Below, in pieces: positions 53,440-64,000 of a stretch of DNA of 64,000 nucleotides. The position numbers and the translations under genes were made by a program. Below the pieces are notes generated by a model. It made no database searches. It was given only the letters and a program-made list of their open reading frames with translations, and was not told the DNA's origin. Position 1 is the first letter of the stretch, and every line of letters begins with the position of its first letter. Origin of the DNA: Sipunculus nudus (Eukaryota > Annelida > Sipuncula > Golfingiida > Sipunculidae). The stretch covers positions 10,658,729 through 10,722,728 of the forward strand of contig CM049314.1 of the NCBI GenBank assembly GCA_026874595.1, read 5' to 3'.

Positions 53440-54290
53440 ATCTGATCCATACAGTAGGGTTTCACACAAACTAATCCCTTATCCATACAGTAGGGTTTCA
53501 GACAAACTAATCCCTGATCCATACAGTAGGGTTTTAGACAAACTAATCACTGATTCATACAGTAGGGTTTTAGACAAACTGATTCCTGATCCATACAGTA
53601 GGGTTTTAGACAAACTGATTCCTGATCCATACAGTAAGGTTTCAGACAAACTGATTCATGATCCATACAGTAAGGTTTCAGACAAACTGATTCCTGATCC
53701 ATACAGTAAGGTTTCAGACAAACTGATTCCTGATCCATACAGTAAGGTTTTAGACAAACTGATTCCTGATCCATACAGTAAGGTTTCAGGCAAACTGATT
53801 CATGATCCATACAGTAAGGTTTCAGGCAAACTGATTCATGATCCATGCAGTAAGGTTTCAGACAAACTGATTCCTGATCCATGCAGTAAGGTTTCAGACA
53901 AACTGATTCCTGATCCATACAGTAGGGGTTCAGACAAACTGATTCCTGATCCATACAGTAGGGTTTCAGACAAACTGATTCCTGATCCATACAGTAGGGT
54001 TTCAGACAAACTGATTCCTGATCCAATCAGTAGGGGTTCAGACAAACTGATTCCTGATCCATACAGTAGGGGTTCAGACAAACTGATTCCTGATCCATAC
54101 AGTAGGGTTTCAGACAAACTGATTCCTGATCCATACAGTAGGGTTTCAGACAAACTGATTCCTGATCCATACAGTAGGGTTTCAGACAAACTGATTCCTG
54201 ATCCATGCAGTAGGGTTTCAGACAAACTGATTCCTGATCCATACAGTAAGGTTTCAGACAAACTTATCCCTATCCATACAGTAGGGTTTC
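53440..54290 (+). repeat. 36-bp minisatellite (GATCCATACAGTAGGGTTTC units)
   Basis: About 23 units of 36 bp, highly homogeneous in the middle, differing mainly at AGTAGGG/AGTAAGG and TTTCAGAC/TTTTAGAC. The unit is clearly related to the neighbouring 33-bp array (GATCCA-CAGT...TTCA..CAAACTG.TTCCT shared). Because 36 is divisible by three, long open frames with 12-residue periodicity appear on the minus strand. They have no start context, splice sites or domain and are not called as genes. Confidence 0.95.
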
Positions 54291-55734
54291 AAAAAGCCCT
54301 GCCTGGGTTTCAGTATTTGTGTTTGTTACTAAATATTTAAAAAGAACATGATTCCTTATCACTAAAGCCCTGTGAGGTCTGTATGGTGAATCCCTGATAT
54401 TTTCATATTACAGGGCAACGATAAAAGGATCTTTGAAGACCTGACAATTCCTGTACATTTGCATATTAGGCTGTCACGCCTGAATGGCATTGTTGCCATG
54501 AGAAAGCCAACAGCAGTCGTATAGGCAACAGACAGCTTGGTGGACATGGTAACATTGACATTGAAATCATGTGTTCAGGTAGTCCATCAGCGGACCTTCA
54601 TGTTCTATGATATATCTCTGCTGGACGAACATTACTGTCCATGGGCCAAAAGTAAGTACATTAATAATAATTTATAGACACTATCACAATGATTTTGCAA
54701 TGATAGGTCCAGTTCCCTCTGCCCAGGGTATCTGATGACAGGAGCAGTATTTGTTTGAACCTGTGTATAGCTAAGCCATTGCCTAATTGCGAAAAATTGT
54801 GAATCTTTGTGTTCATTTCAGCCAGGGGGCACATACACATGTATGTATTACATTTTGACAGCGTTTGTTGTGTGTACACTTGAATATTTCATGCTGGCTG
54901 AGCCAGAGTTTTGTTACTTTTTGTTTAAACAGGTCAACTTTGAACAGCAATGGTATATTAAACAGTAACACTGCTATGAGGCTGAAGGTTCCACAAACTG
55001 ACTTATCCTGCTCACATCCATTGTGATGTATAAGGCTGTATTGACCATAAATATAGCACAGTACTTGGTACACCTTGTGTAATTATATTGTTACCAGATC
55101 ACTCTTTAATGAGTAGTATTGCAGTGCAAATTGATCATATTCTCTGGAAAACATTGGTAATTAGACAATTAACAGTAATTAATTTGGTGTAATAGTAATT
55201 AATGATAATTGTGAGGCACATCAGAGAATGAATCAAGCTGTTCTTGTCCATGTATAAATAATCATAAAGATATAAATGTACAAGATACTTACATGCAACA
55301 AAAGCACATAGACAGCAAACAATTAACATATACATAAACAATACCACAGACTGGTAGCAGACATTACAGACAACATGAACTTGTGAGTGATACATCACAG
55401 ATAAACACACAAACATGAAGCTAGACATCAACACAGGCACCTCATACATTTCCCCACAGTATCAGTACAATTGACCTCAGATGATGGCCAGACAAGAAAG
55501 CAAACACTCAAGTTCAGGCCCAGCTATGCAGTCACTCACCAGTCACAGCCAGCCATCAATTAGTGATCTGATATAGACTTGTATTCCTGTATCAGTTACA
55601 GGTCTCAATACTGGCTCTGTTTATGGAAGATTCATAAAGCCTGCTAGAAGGATCATCTGGTTTCCATCCTTCATTTTGATTCCACCCCTCACCCCCACCC
55701 CAACTGACTATATTATGCATTACATTTATTTCTA
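54291..55734. other. Unassigned non-coding stretch
   Basis: No gene or repeat was recognised. Confidence 0.4.
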
Positions 55735-55990
55735 GAGTTGGGATGATATGAGTGTTTATATCGTGATAAATATTTAAAATTTATTGCGATATACCGTGAT
55801 ATCATGATTAATTAAATTATAGGCTGTAATGAGCCATAAAAAAACAGCCACCTGTGTGGTCTTGACTTTAGGGATGGGGTTAAGTATTGATATCACATAT
55901 ACCCATTGTGTCAGTATCACAGGATCACTCATTAACCCTTTATTTACTGTTCAGATTAGCCTGTGGATTGTCACACTCCTACTGTTCAGA
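55735..55990 (+). mobile_element. Possible degraded DNA-transposon remnant
   Basis: AGAGTTGGGATGATATGAG followed by alternating TATCGTGATA / GCGATATACCGTGATAT text resembles the ends of a widespread class of hAT-like repeats. A matching right end and TSD were not found. Low confidence. Confidence 0.25.
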
Positions 55991-56977
55991 TTTAATTTGC
56001 ATTTTTTCAACATTTTGACATGAATGTATACAAGAGACATTAACTCGGTAACCGTTAAAGGTATCTTTGTGAAATTTTCAGCATTTACTGTCAGGTATAT
56101 GTACTTTATGTTACTTTATTTAAGTATTTAACTATTTAAGTTTGCATCTTGGTCACATGTTAGAACAACTCTTGAAGTTTTGCTCTTTCATTTAAGTACA
56201 AATATGATGGATGACAATAGATATTTCACCCCCAAAATTTGCCCCTATTACGGGTATGTAAAATGAGCTTCAGCGGGTGTGAAGCGGGCGCCTTGAATTC
56301 CAGGCCTGTGACAAACCGCGCCCGCCATTGATTCATTGGAGTTTAAAGCCTTAAGGGATGTCAGTCGCATGGAGGTGCTGAAGGTGTGCAAGCTTGAGGC
56401 ACAGTAACCCTTGCCCCCGTCATCAAATCATTCTTGTTAGAACTTTCATCCATATTTCCTAAAACTACCTAAAAGACGGAGAATCCCGGAAAGTTTTGGA
56501 GAGTGTTTTATATGCTGAATATATTGAAATATGTAATAACTATCATGTCTAAATAATCCGTCCACAATTTTATATCGCAAAATATGCTTACCATCAGGAA
56601 TGTTGGACCCTGTGACCTTGACATTTTTGTTCCATGTAATAAAAGGAAAAATATGTTTATTTGTTGCTCTTTCTTTATAATGTTATTTTCTCCTGGAATT
56701 CTCTGACTTCTGGATAGGATTTGTTAGGTGGCTTCATACTATCAAGTCTCTAGCTGCTTTGCTTTCAGAGACCTTGATTCATTAAGCCACTCTGGCATTT
56801 ATTTTATGAACAATGAACAGTGGAAATCAGAACTGCTAATGACATCTGATGAACCAAATGTAAACAATAGACTGTTAACAGGGCTGGCTGGGGCTGAACT
56901 TTGATAGTGTGAAGATCAGCAACAGAAAAAAAAATATTATTAGCCAGGTGAATTTAGAAAACAAGTCTCATTTGTAT
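55991..56977. other. Unassigned non-coding stretch
   Basis: Slightly more GC-rich around 56270-56420, otherwise featureless to me. Confidence 0.4.
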
Positions 56978-57365
56978 AAAAAGTCTGATTGGTCATAGGG
57001 TAATACTAAATGGAGCTGATTGGTCAGATGATTATGGAGAATACGTTTGATTGGTCAGGTATTGATAAAAGTTGAATAATAAGATGGAAAACAGAAATTT
57101 GAAAAATATATGGTATTGAACATTTTAAGATGGTGAAGGAAAACAAATTAAGCTGAATAGTCAGGTGGTTATGAAAGTAAAGCTGATTGGTCAGGTGATA
57201 AATAACCAATACTTGATTGGCCTGATTTATTGTATACTTGTGCAAGTCATTATAGTTGGTCAGGGATTACAAAGATCAAATCTGATTGGTCAGATGATCA
57301 CAGTATGCAAAGTGATGAATCAGGTGATAACTGAGCTGTTGGGTCTGATTGGCTGGATGCACAGT
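56978..57365 (+). repeat. Diffuse repeat of CTGATTGGTCAGGTGAT motif
   Basis: About ten versions of (CT)GATTGGTCAGGTGAT occur at irregular 25-50-bp spacing (for example near 56985, 57017, 57048, 57183, 57215, 57280 and 57340). It is probably a decayed minisatellite. Each good copy carries an inverted CCAAT box (ATTGG). Confidence 0.7.
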
Positions 57366-57900
57366 TAAAAAAAAAACGACCAATCACATGAAGCATAAAG
57401 TAAGAGTGTATCAATTAATATGATGATTGACACCATCAGTGAAGCATGTCCTCAGAAATTACAAACAATCAGAATAGAGGATGGCTAGGGGCACTCAACA
57501 GAATAGTACCGTAATTACAGGACAACCAGGGGCACTGGACAGAATAGTGATTAGTCTCTCTAGGTAGTTAATAGATCTTCCGCAGGTGATAATTTCTCAT
57601 TATTGATGCTTGAAATCTTTATATACAGATCAATGATTTTGTTGTTCATAGTAAACTTAAGCACTCAAGATTTCACTTCACAGCAGGAATATATTAATTT
57701 ACATGATGGATTATATCAATAAAAATCCTTGTATTTCCACAAGTGTTAAATTATTTCCATAAATAATTAATTTGATGAGAATGTTTTTTGTTTCAAATCA
57801 TATTTGATATATATTAATCGTTTATTTATTCAGCAAAATATTACTTCCTATACAGTTGTGATACTGACATAGATATTGTAAATATTTAAGTATAACTTGT
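57366..57900. other. Unassigned non-coding stretch
   Basis: Nothing recognised. Confidence 0.4.
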
Positions 57901-58012
57901 GGTAATGTAAAAATTACTGAGGTAATGTAAAAATTACTGAGGTAATGTAAAAATTACTGAGGTAATGTAAAAATTACTGAGGTAATGTAAAAATTACTGA
58001 GGTAATGTAAAA
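57901..58012 (+). repeat. Perfect 20-bp palindromic tandem repeat, 5.6 copies
   Basis: GGTAATGTAAAAATTACTGA is repeated five times without a change (57901-58000), and a partial sixth follows. Each unit contains inverted repeat GTAAT...ATTAC, and the unit junction gives another (ATTAC-TGAG-GTAAT), so alternative hairpins are possible all along. Perfect identity implies recent expansion. Confidence 0.97.
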
Positions 58013-58870
58013 AAATATAAGCTGGACACACTATAAAGATGGGCCATTAACAGGCTTTAATTCCACTAAGCCATTTAATTTTCAAATCTTTATATCTCTT
58101 ATGTCAGTTTCTGTAAAAATATGAATAATCTACTTTAAAAAAATTTTGTTCCAGAGTGTAACCTTCCAACAGGGCTTCAGTGGGTATTGATACATTGTGA
58201 ATGGTCAGTGGTTGGGACCTGACCAAGGCATAAGTAGCCAGTGGTCAGTGGGCCGCAGATCACTTGTATATATTGATGTATGCCACACTGAGTGCAGGGG
58301 ATTCCCCGCAAATTCCCCATGTGTTGTAAATACCTACTGCTAGTAGTCCACTTACCCCCAGGGGCCAATCAGCAGAGAAGATTGACTTAAGTGGATTATG
58401 TAACCTCACTGTCCAGCTGGCACAGGTCAAGGATTAGGCAACCAGGTGACTAATTGGAGTACTTATGGTACCTCACAGAGGTGGTCACTTCTGTGGCCTG
58501 CTAATTATATCATTTATGGTACATAGCCCCCATACAAACTTATCTGTCCGGCTAACACAGAAGATCAGTGATCAGTGATTAGCCCCTGGGGGAGCAGGAA
58601 CGTGTTATGTTATTAACAGTAGGGAGCAGGGTAAGGTCCAGTTTACCCTGTGGGGTGAAATGTAACCCGGCTTATGTTGTAAGTATGTAGCCAGTGCGTG
58701 TGTTGTAGTTAATTAAATCAAGCTGTATTTAGTTGTGTTATATTCTAGGGAGGCGAGAAATCATCTACACTGCTGATCATGGGATGGTAGCAATGGCAGA
58801 ACGCAACAAGCCTGCAGTACACACACACCACAGACTTACAGCGTTAGCAGGGTTTTAAGTGGCCAGGCTC
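58013..58870. other. Non-coding stretch upstream of a putative promoter
   Basis: No exon was recognised. It contains a kB-like palindrome (58297-58307). Confidence 0.4.
58297..58307. promoter_or_regulatory. NF-kB-like palindrome
   Basis: GGGGATTCCCC is a perfect kB-type palindrome, about 600 bp upstream of the candidate promoter. A further half-like ATTCCCC follows at 58312. Motif evidence only. Confidence 0.35.
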
Positions 58871-59116
58871 TCGGCCAATCAGCACCAGTTATTGGGTGTC
58901 CTATTTTTATCCTGTGACGTTGTGTCTGGGCGCCTCACTGGTGCATTTTGGGTCATTTGAGTGGAGGAGAGCTTAGTCTGAGGACAGCACATTGCCAAGC
59001 TGTGGTTGTAGCTCCAGTGTCATTGCTACTGTGGCTCGCGCTTTGGATATAGCAGTAGTATCCCTGGCTTTACATGCATAGGACCATGGCGATGTACTGC
59101 TGCTTGTGATCAACTG
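58871..59116 (+). promoter_or_regulatory. Candidate promoter and non-coding first exon
   Basis: A locally GC-richer block has GGCCAATCAG (CCAAT at 58875-58879), an inverted CCAAT (ATTGG, 58891-58895), a weak TATA-like CTATTTTTAT (58901-58910) and a CRE half-site TGACGT (58915-58920). It ends with a strong splice donor CTG|GTGAGTA after 59116. An ATG in good context (ACCATGG, 59084-59090) opens only seven codons before a stop, so the exon would be mainly 5' UTR with a tiny upstream ORF. No downstream coding exon was recognised before the window end, so the gene is not identified. It could be a chance arrangement. Confidence 0.4.
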
Positions 59117-62100
59117 GTGAGTAAATAGTTCATTGTGGTGGGCAACACGGCCCCCAGGCAGGCAAGCAGTGGTGGCCATCCAGTAGTTATCTTATGTACA
59201 CATGTGCTTCTGTAGATGAAACCAGGTCACTGAGAGTCTGTTAGGGGTAACCTGTACACTGTGTTCATACTGCACTGATCATAGGTATAGCTAGGTGACA
59301 GTAGCCGCGATACTGGACGGAGGGGACCATCTCTTTGTCTGTATACACAGGTCTGGGGGCCCACTTGCTATGGTGTTAAGACACTGTGCTACATGGCTTA
59401 TGGCCAAATGCAACGGGTAGCATGCCGATGTGTAATTGTGCAGTGGCATGACAAAACACTGTTGCACAAGCTTGTGGACACGCTTTGGCAGACACGCTTC
59501 GGCGATTCTATACAGAGCCTTGAGTGACCTCAGGAGGTCCCTGTTACAGGTTCCCTCGTCAGATTTCTGTCAGGTTTCTTCGTATACATGTTACATGCGA
59601 GCAAGATTTCGCAAGCCCGTCTACTGTGCGCATGATCAGACTCCGTCACAGCAAACAGAGGAAGAGTGTTTTTAACCGTATATATTATTCACACATGTCA
59701 GTTGTGGTATTAGCCTTTTTTTGAGCAAGATATGTTAGTCAGATGGTGGAATAGTGCCAATTCAAGCCCCGCAAAGCTCACTAGCCTAGTTAAAGTAGAT
59801 ATCCTATATAGTGTATCACTATCTTAGCGTCCATTATCAGCTATATAGGTCTTATCAGGTGCAGTACTGAGTTATATTTATCATTGGAGCACTTCACTTG
59901 ATACAATACCATCAGCTCCAATATAAGTTAATAATTTGTGAAAGAAATGCGAACAACAGGACAGTTTTTGGCCTGCTAAGGCCCTGATGCATTTAACCTA
60001 ACCTACAAGTTATGTGAGCAAACTCGACTGGGCAGGAAAGTTATTTCCAGGGAGGTTAGCCTTAAAACACAATGGATAATAATTTATTGCTTCTTTGTTT
60101 TTGGCTGACTATATATAATTTGGTTGTGTCTTAAAAATACATGCAGGTTGTACCAAGCACAATGGCATATTCACAGACCTTCATGGTCAGACATGTGCGC
60201 TATTTAACACCAATCCTTAAAATAGAACAGATAACTTACCACATTCTTGTGACATGTCATTATCATTAGTTTTTCACATCCTTCAAATAGTTTTACTGCC
60301 CAGTAAATATAATAAATCAGTTTTTACAGCACACTGTAGACAGCCTCTTAGGCTCTTTTAGATCAAAGATTTGGCAACCATTTCGGTCAAGTTTCTTTTT
60401 GTGTACTTAATCGGAACCATTTACCAAGTTGATTCTTATATTTCGACTTGCATCCTGTACTTGTAATAATGAATCAGTTTTATGTGTTATCCACTCATTG
60501 GTCATGCTAGAGCTATCTGGGTCAAGGATTAAATGGATGCACAAGAAAAAAATTGTTGAGTTAAAATTACAGTTATCTTGATAACTAATGGATGTTGGCA
60601 GAGTGTTGAGTTCATCACAAGTATCTTGACTTAATTCATATAAAAAAAAATCACAGATTAATTGAATTGTCATAAATTATAAATATATAACTCCTATATA
60701 TATATGATGTATAAATTATCCAAAGTCCCAAATACATAAGACTGAGAAGCTTTGTATTTTCACAAAATGGTCGTAGGATGCTGTAGCTACACGTCCAGGT
60801 CCAGCAGACGAGGCTACAGAGACAGCACACCATTAATATACATCAGGATCACATGGAATCATTGAAGTTTTTATTGCTTGGAATTTATAGATAACAAAGT
60901 TCCACAGATTTAATTACCCTAAATTTAATTGTCCTATGAGCGTTTGGTCAAAATTGTAGATAACAAATTCAGGACCGAAAAAAGTGCATCTTTTAACATT
61001 CTGATCTGTCGTTACAAACTAGCCTCCATGCATGATACCATCTTGCCAGACTGTTTACTAAATTTACAAGATACAGGCAGTCAGGTACTAACTATTATCA
61101 TATTACCGCAATATTCACTTTTAGACTACACTTTTCAGAGTGTTATTCATTGTTATGGCTCTAGATACAGGGTTTCCACAACTCCAGAATTTAGGCAACA
61201 AACACACTCTTTCTTCCCAGAGCATCATTAAAAGTTCACCCAGATAGATCAAGCTGAGTAATATCCTGAACGTGTTTGTCAAGCGATCTTGACTCCCACA
61301 GAAAGTGGATACACTATTATTCCCCTGCCACAAATGCTGTCATATTTACTAATCATATGTCTCACTTCAGTAGAAAGTACTAGAAACCCAATGAATCTGA
61401 AGCATCATGAAACCAAGTCACAATATTATAAATCTGCAGATTCCCCAAGTAATGATCAGACAAAAGGTCAGGGTATTATATGATGTGTTTGTTGATGATC
61501 TTTGACTGATAACAGTTGTTAAGGAGGTCAAGGAATTAGAGATGGTAGGTGTGTCACAAGGCTCGATAGAAAACTGTTCCGATGAAATACCAAAAAAGAG
61601 TTATGCCATGCAAGGTTTGTAAAAGATTTAGAAATAGACGCAAGGTCAACAAATTTCTTCCGGCTTGCCCGACTCAGCAAGTTGATTCAGTATAAACGTT
61701 TTACCTTATATTTTTATAAAATTCCCAAAATGTTTGTCCAATTCAAAAATATTGATGATATTTCCTTATCCTAAATTACCCATTAATTTTCTAAAATACA
61801 ATAAAAGTGATTAAAACTGGCAAAACAGGGATGTTGAGGACATATTTTAACTTCACCACACACTGATTTTTGTATTGTAAGTCCAAATTTATGTAACGCT
61901 AGGGCAGGGAAAAGCTAGGCGTTGCTTGCTGCACTTTAAAAAGTTCATGTCAAGCCCTGCCATGTTGTCCAGAAATAATTATATTTTATTATACACAGCA
62001 CAGAGAGAGCCAGCACGACTGGCATAATCAAATGTAAGGCTGAATCAGGGATCCTGAAGATAATTAACTGTGCGTGTCAGTGTTTAGGGCAGAATTTCTT

Positions 62101-63399
62101 GTCAAATACCTGTTTGCTTTAGGGATCTGTAGTAGAATGTTTGGTAGTAAGGTCAGTTGTCTGGTCCTTTTGAGTATTCCTGATGCTCCATTGAACAAGG
62201 GTCATATTAGAATAGTCATTTGGCACATGCTGCGTATAATAGAAAGTGAATATTTACATACTGTAATACCAGCATCTTAACAATGCCATTTGTGTTAGTC
62301 ATTATACAGGAACATTCCAACCAGCCCCCCTCAGCTATTGCAACTGTAATAAAATGTACAAAGTAGCTGTACAATATACCATTGTTAAGGTACATGGGAG
62401 AAGCCAGAGATAGCTGTTTTATTATTATTGTCATTCTGCTTAATATATTCAACAGCTGGTGTCCACTGAATGACAAGTAACTTAATAGCTGTTGCCAGAG
62501 GCATTTTGCTCACAGCGTTGACTGTACTAATCCTTTAGTCATAATTACTTAGTCATCAGTGGTAATTATGAACTTATCAGTAATCTGGTAACAAGAATAA
62601 TTATTTACACATTGTGTCAGTTTATACAACTTTATGCTGGATATCAGTCTCTCTTTACATTGTTAAACATATATGTTAACTGATTGTTTAATTTCCAAGG
62701 TAGTAAATGATATATGACCAGTGTAATGTTGCGAGTATATTTGATTACAAATATTGTCAGCTATTATGCAATAAACCTAATAAATACAAGCAATTGGTAA
62801 TTATATGGATATTCATCATTTCATAAACATGTTGCAATGTGATAAAAAGAAGGCCAGACTCAGATGTCTGCCACCTAGTGCCCGTGATCGGAATTAACTA
62901 AAATATTGTAAGTATAATATTTTAGTTTAGATATTAAATTACAGATTATGCTCTTGGAATTTAATACCTATAAATCACAAATTGTATCACTGCTTATAAA
63001 TGTTTAATCATTTTATTCAAAGAATGCAGCTTTTAAAATATCTGATTTCTTGGGTGTTTGGCTGGATTCAATTAACAACAAGAAATATTGGATTTGTTTA
63101 TTTTATGTATACCAAGGATGCTGTAATATTACATATCTATTTCTTGAATGTCCTGACTGGTTTGAATTAATAAGGAGTATCATTATACATCTTGCACTGT
63201 GGCTGACATTTAAAGAGTGACAGATCAGTTATGGTCATGGTGACAGATGGTTTCAGATTGTATCTATCAATGTTGCTCTATGTTTTTCAGTAGGGAGGAG
63301 TCATTGTGATATTGTGGGTTACACACTGCAGTCATCAAGACTGTTATGTGGCTATGAAGGTCTTAGGATGGAACAGTATCTGCAATAACAGCCTTGTAA
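59117..63399. other. Unassigned stretch, possibly intron
   Basis: No convincing exon, RNA gene or mobile element was recognised. If the donor at 59117 is used, this would be first-intron sequence. Confidence 0.35.
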
Positions 63400-63625
63400 C
63401 GTTTGTGTTCATGCGGGCCGGTCGTTTAATTTATGCCTCAGCGAGCTTCGGGATCATTTGATTTGATCGTGGGTCTGACACCCCATCTTTTCTTATGACG
63501 ATCATTAGGTCTTTTAAGAACAGCTTCGAGGACAATGACTCGGTTCATCGAGGCAGCATTGCAGGAACGACACCTTCCATGAAAAAGCCGTTATTTGTCT
63601 GTGTGGAGCACATCATTAGGGTCAT
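63400..63625. other. Compositionally distinct, CpG-containing island
   Basis: In contrast to its AT-rich surroundings, this ~225-bp block is non-repetitive, has many CpG and is broken in all frames. Such blocks can be conserved non-coding enhancers, but no conservation data are available here. Confidence 0.3.
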
Positions 63626-64000
63626 ATTACATAACGATCACTTGTGATTTCATCAGAACTGGACATATTAATAATGCATTATTATTTCACAACAACCAAA
63701 TGGTTTGTTAGTCTCTTTAGTAATGTTAGACCAAGCGTGGTGTCTGCAACATTTTGTCATAATGATTTCTATTGTGATAGTTTGGTGGAATCCATGAAAA
63801 ACTTTCTTAATGATAGAAGAGGCGAGTGATATATGTGGAAGTCAGTATTCGCAGAAATGGATACAAAGCCAGAGTTAAAAAAGAGTGTCAAAAACAGGGT
63901 GTAATTTCTAAATTGTTGTTAGCTGAAAACTTGTAGGAAGATGAAAGTTTATAATAAGAAGTAATAATGAGTAATAAATAAATGAGTAATAATATTGACA
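63626..64000. other. Unassigned non-coding end of window
   Basis: AT-rich, nothing recognised. Confidence 0.4.

Noticed and set aside
53547-54261. Long minus-strand open frames (159 and 141 residues)
   Set aside because: They are products of a 36-bp repeat whose period is a multiple of three. There is no initiation context, domain or splice signal, and two frames are open at once.
52660-54290. CRISPR-like array of regularly spaced repeats
   Set aside because: Units are directly contiguous without unique spacers and the context is animal DNA. These are minisatellites.
61121-61483. Open frames around 61.1-61.5 kb
   Set aside because: Overlapping frames on both strands without family features or splice sites.

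Overview
This is repeat-dense, AT-rich animal DNA with no complete host gene in view. The repeat families present (non-autonomous elements with (GTCC)n tracts, a metazoan-type Ty3/gypsy element, a jockey/CR1-like LINE, tRNA-derived SINEs) suggest a lophotrochozoan, most likely a bivalve mollusc. That assignment is inference. Nothing here is bacterial, viral or organellar. Layout: 1-7525 holds remnants and copies of one interspersed family (family 3) with a cluster of CRE-like sites near 4.0 kb. 8011-10965 is a family 1 element with a family 2 element inserted in it. 12.2-12.9 kb has a possible host exon (minus strand) abutting a short family 5 element, and 13.7-14.2 kb a LINE 3' fragment. 16994-18873 is the cleanest family 3 copy. 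23477-26736 is a family 4 element built on a ~288-bp tandem repeat and interrupted by a second family 1 copy. 27.5-32.6 kb holds three tandem or degenerate repeat fields. 34583-37040 is a 5'-truncated LINE with a 12-bp target-site duplication (TSD). 38304-46082 is a young, nearly intact Ty3/gypsy retrotransposon on the minus strand (LTRs, 4-bp TSD, gag, protease-RT-RNase H, integrase). 47548-48409 is a hAT-type MITE with a near-perfect 8-bp TSD. 49.7 kb has a tRNA-derived SINE. 51.5-54.3 kb is a block of minisatellites, including related 33-bp and 36-bp arrays. 57.9 kb has a perfect 20-bp palindromic array. 58.87-59.12 kb looks like a promoter plus a non-coding first exon on the plus strand. 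How parts work together: in the retrotransposon, gag ends in a canonical -1 slippery heptamer (TTTAAAC) followed 8 nt later by a predicted hairpin, and the -1 frame leads directly into the protease, so Gag-Pol is probably made by programmed frameshifting. A second frame change between RNase H and integrase lies in a 7-C run and looks like an indel. The five interspersed families share one architecture: subterminal inverted repeats, often a 5' hairpin, internal tandem units, a 3' hairpin, a CTAGTT or CTTGTT end and no TSD. Two nested insertions allow empty-site reconstruction and fit insertion between two Ts. This resembles Helentron-associated (HINE-like) Helitron derivatives. Most remaining sequence is unannotatable intergenic or intronic DNA.
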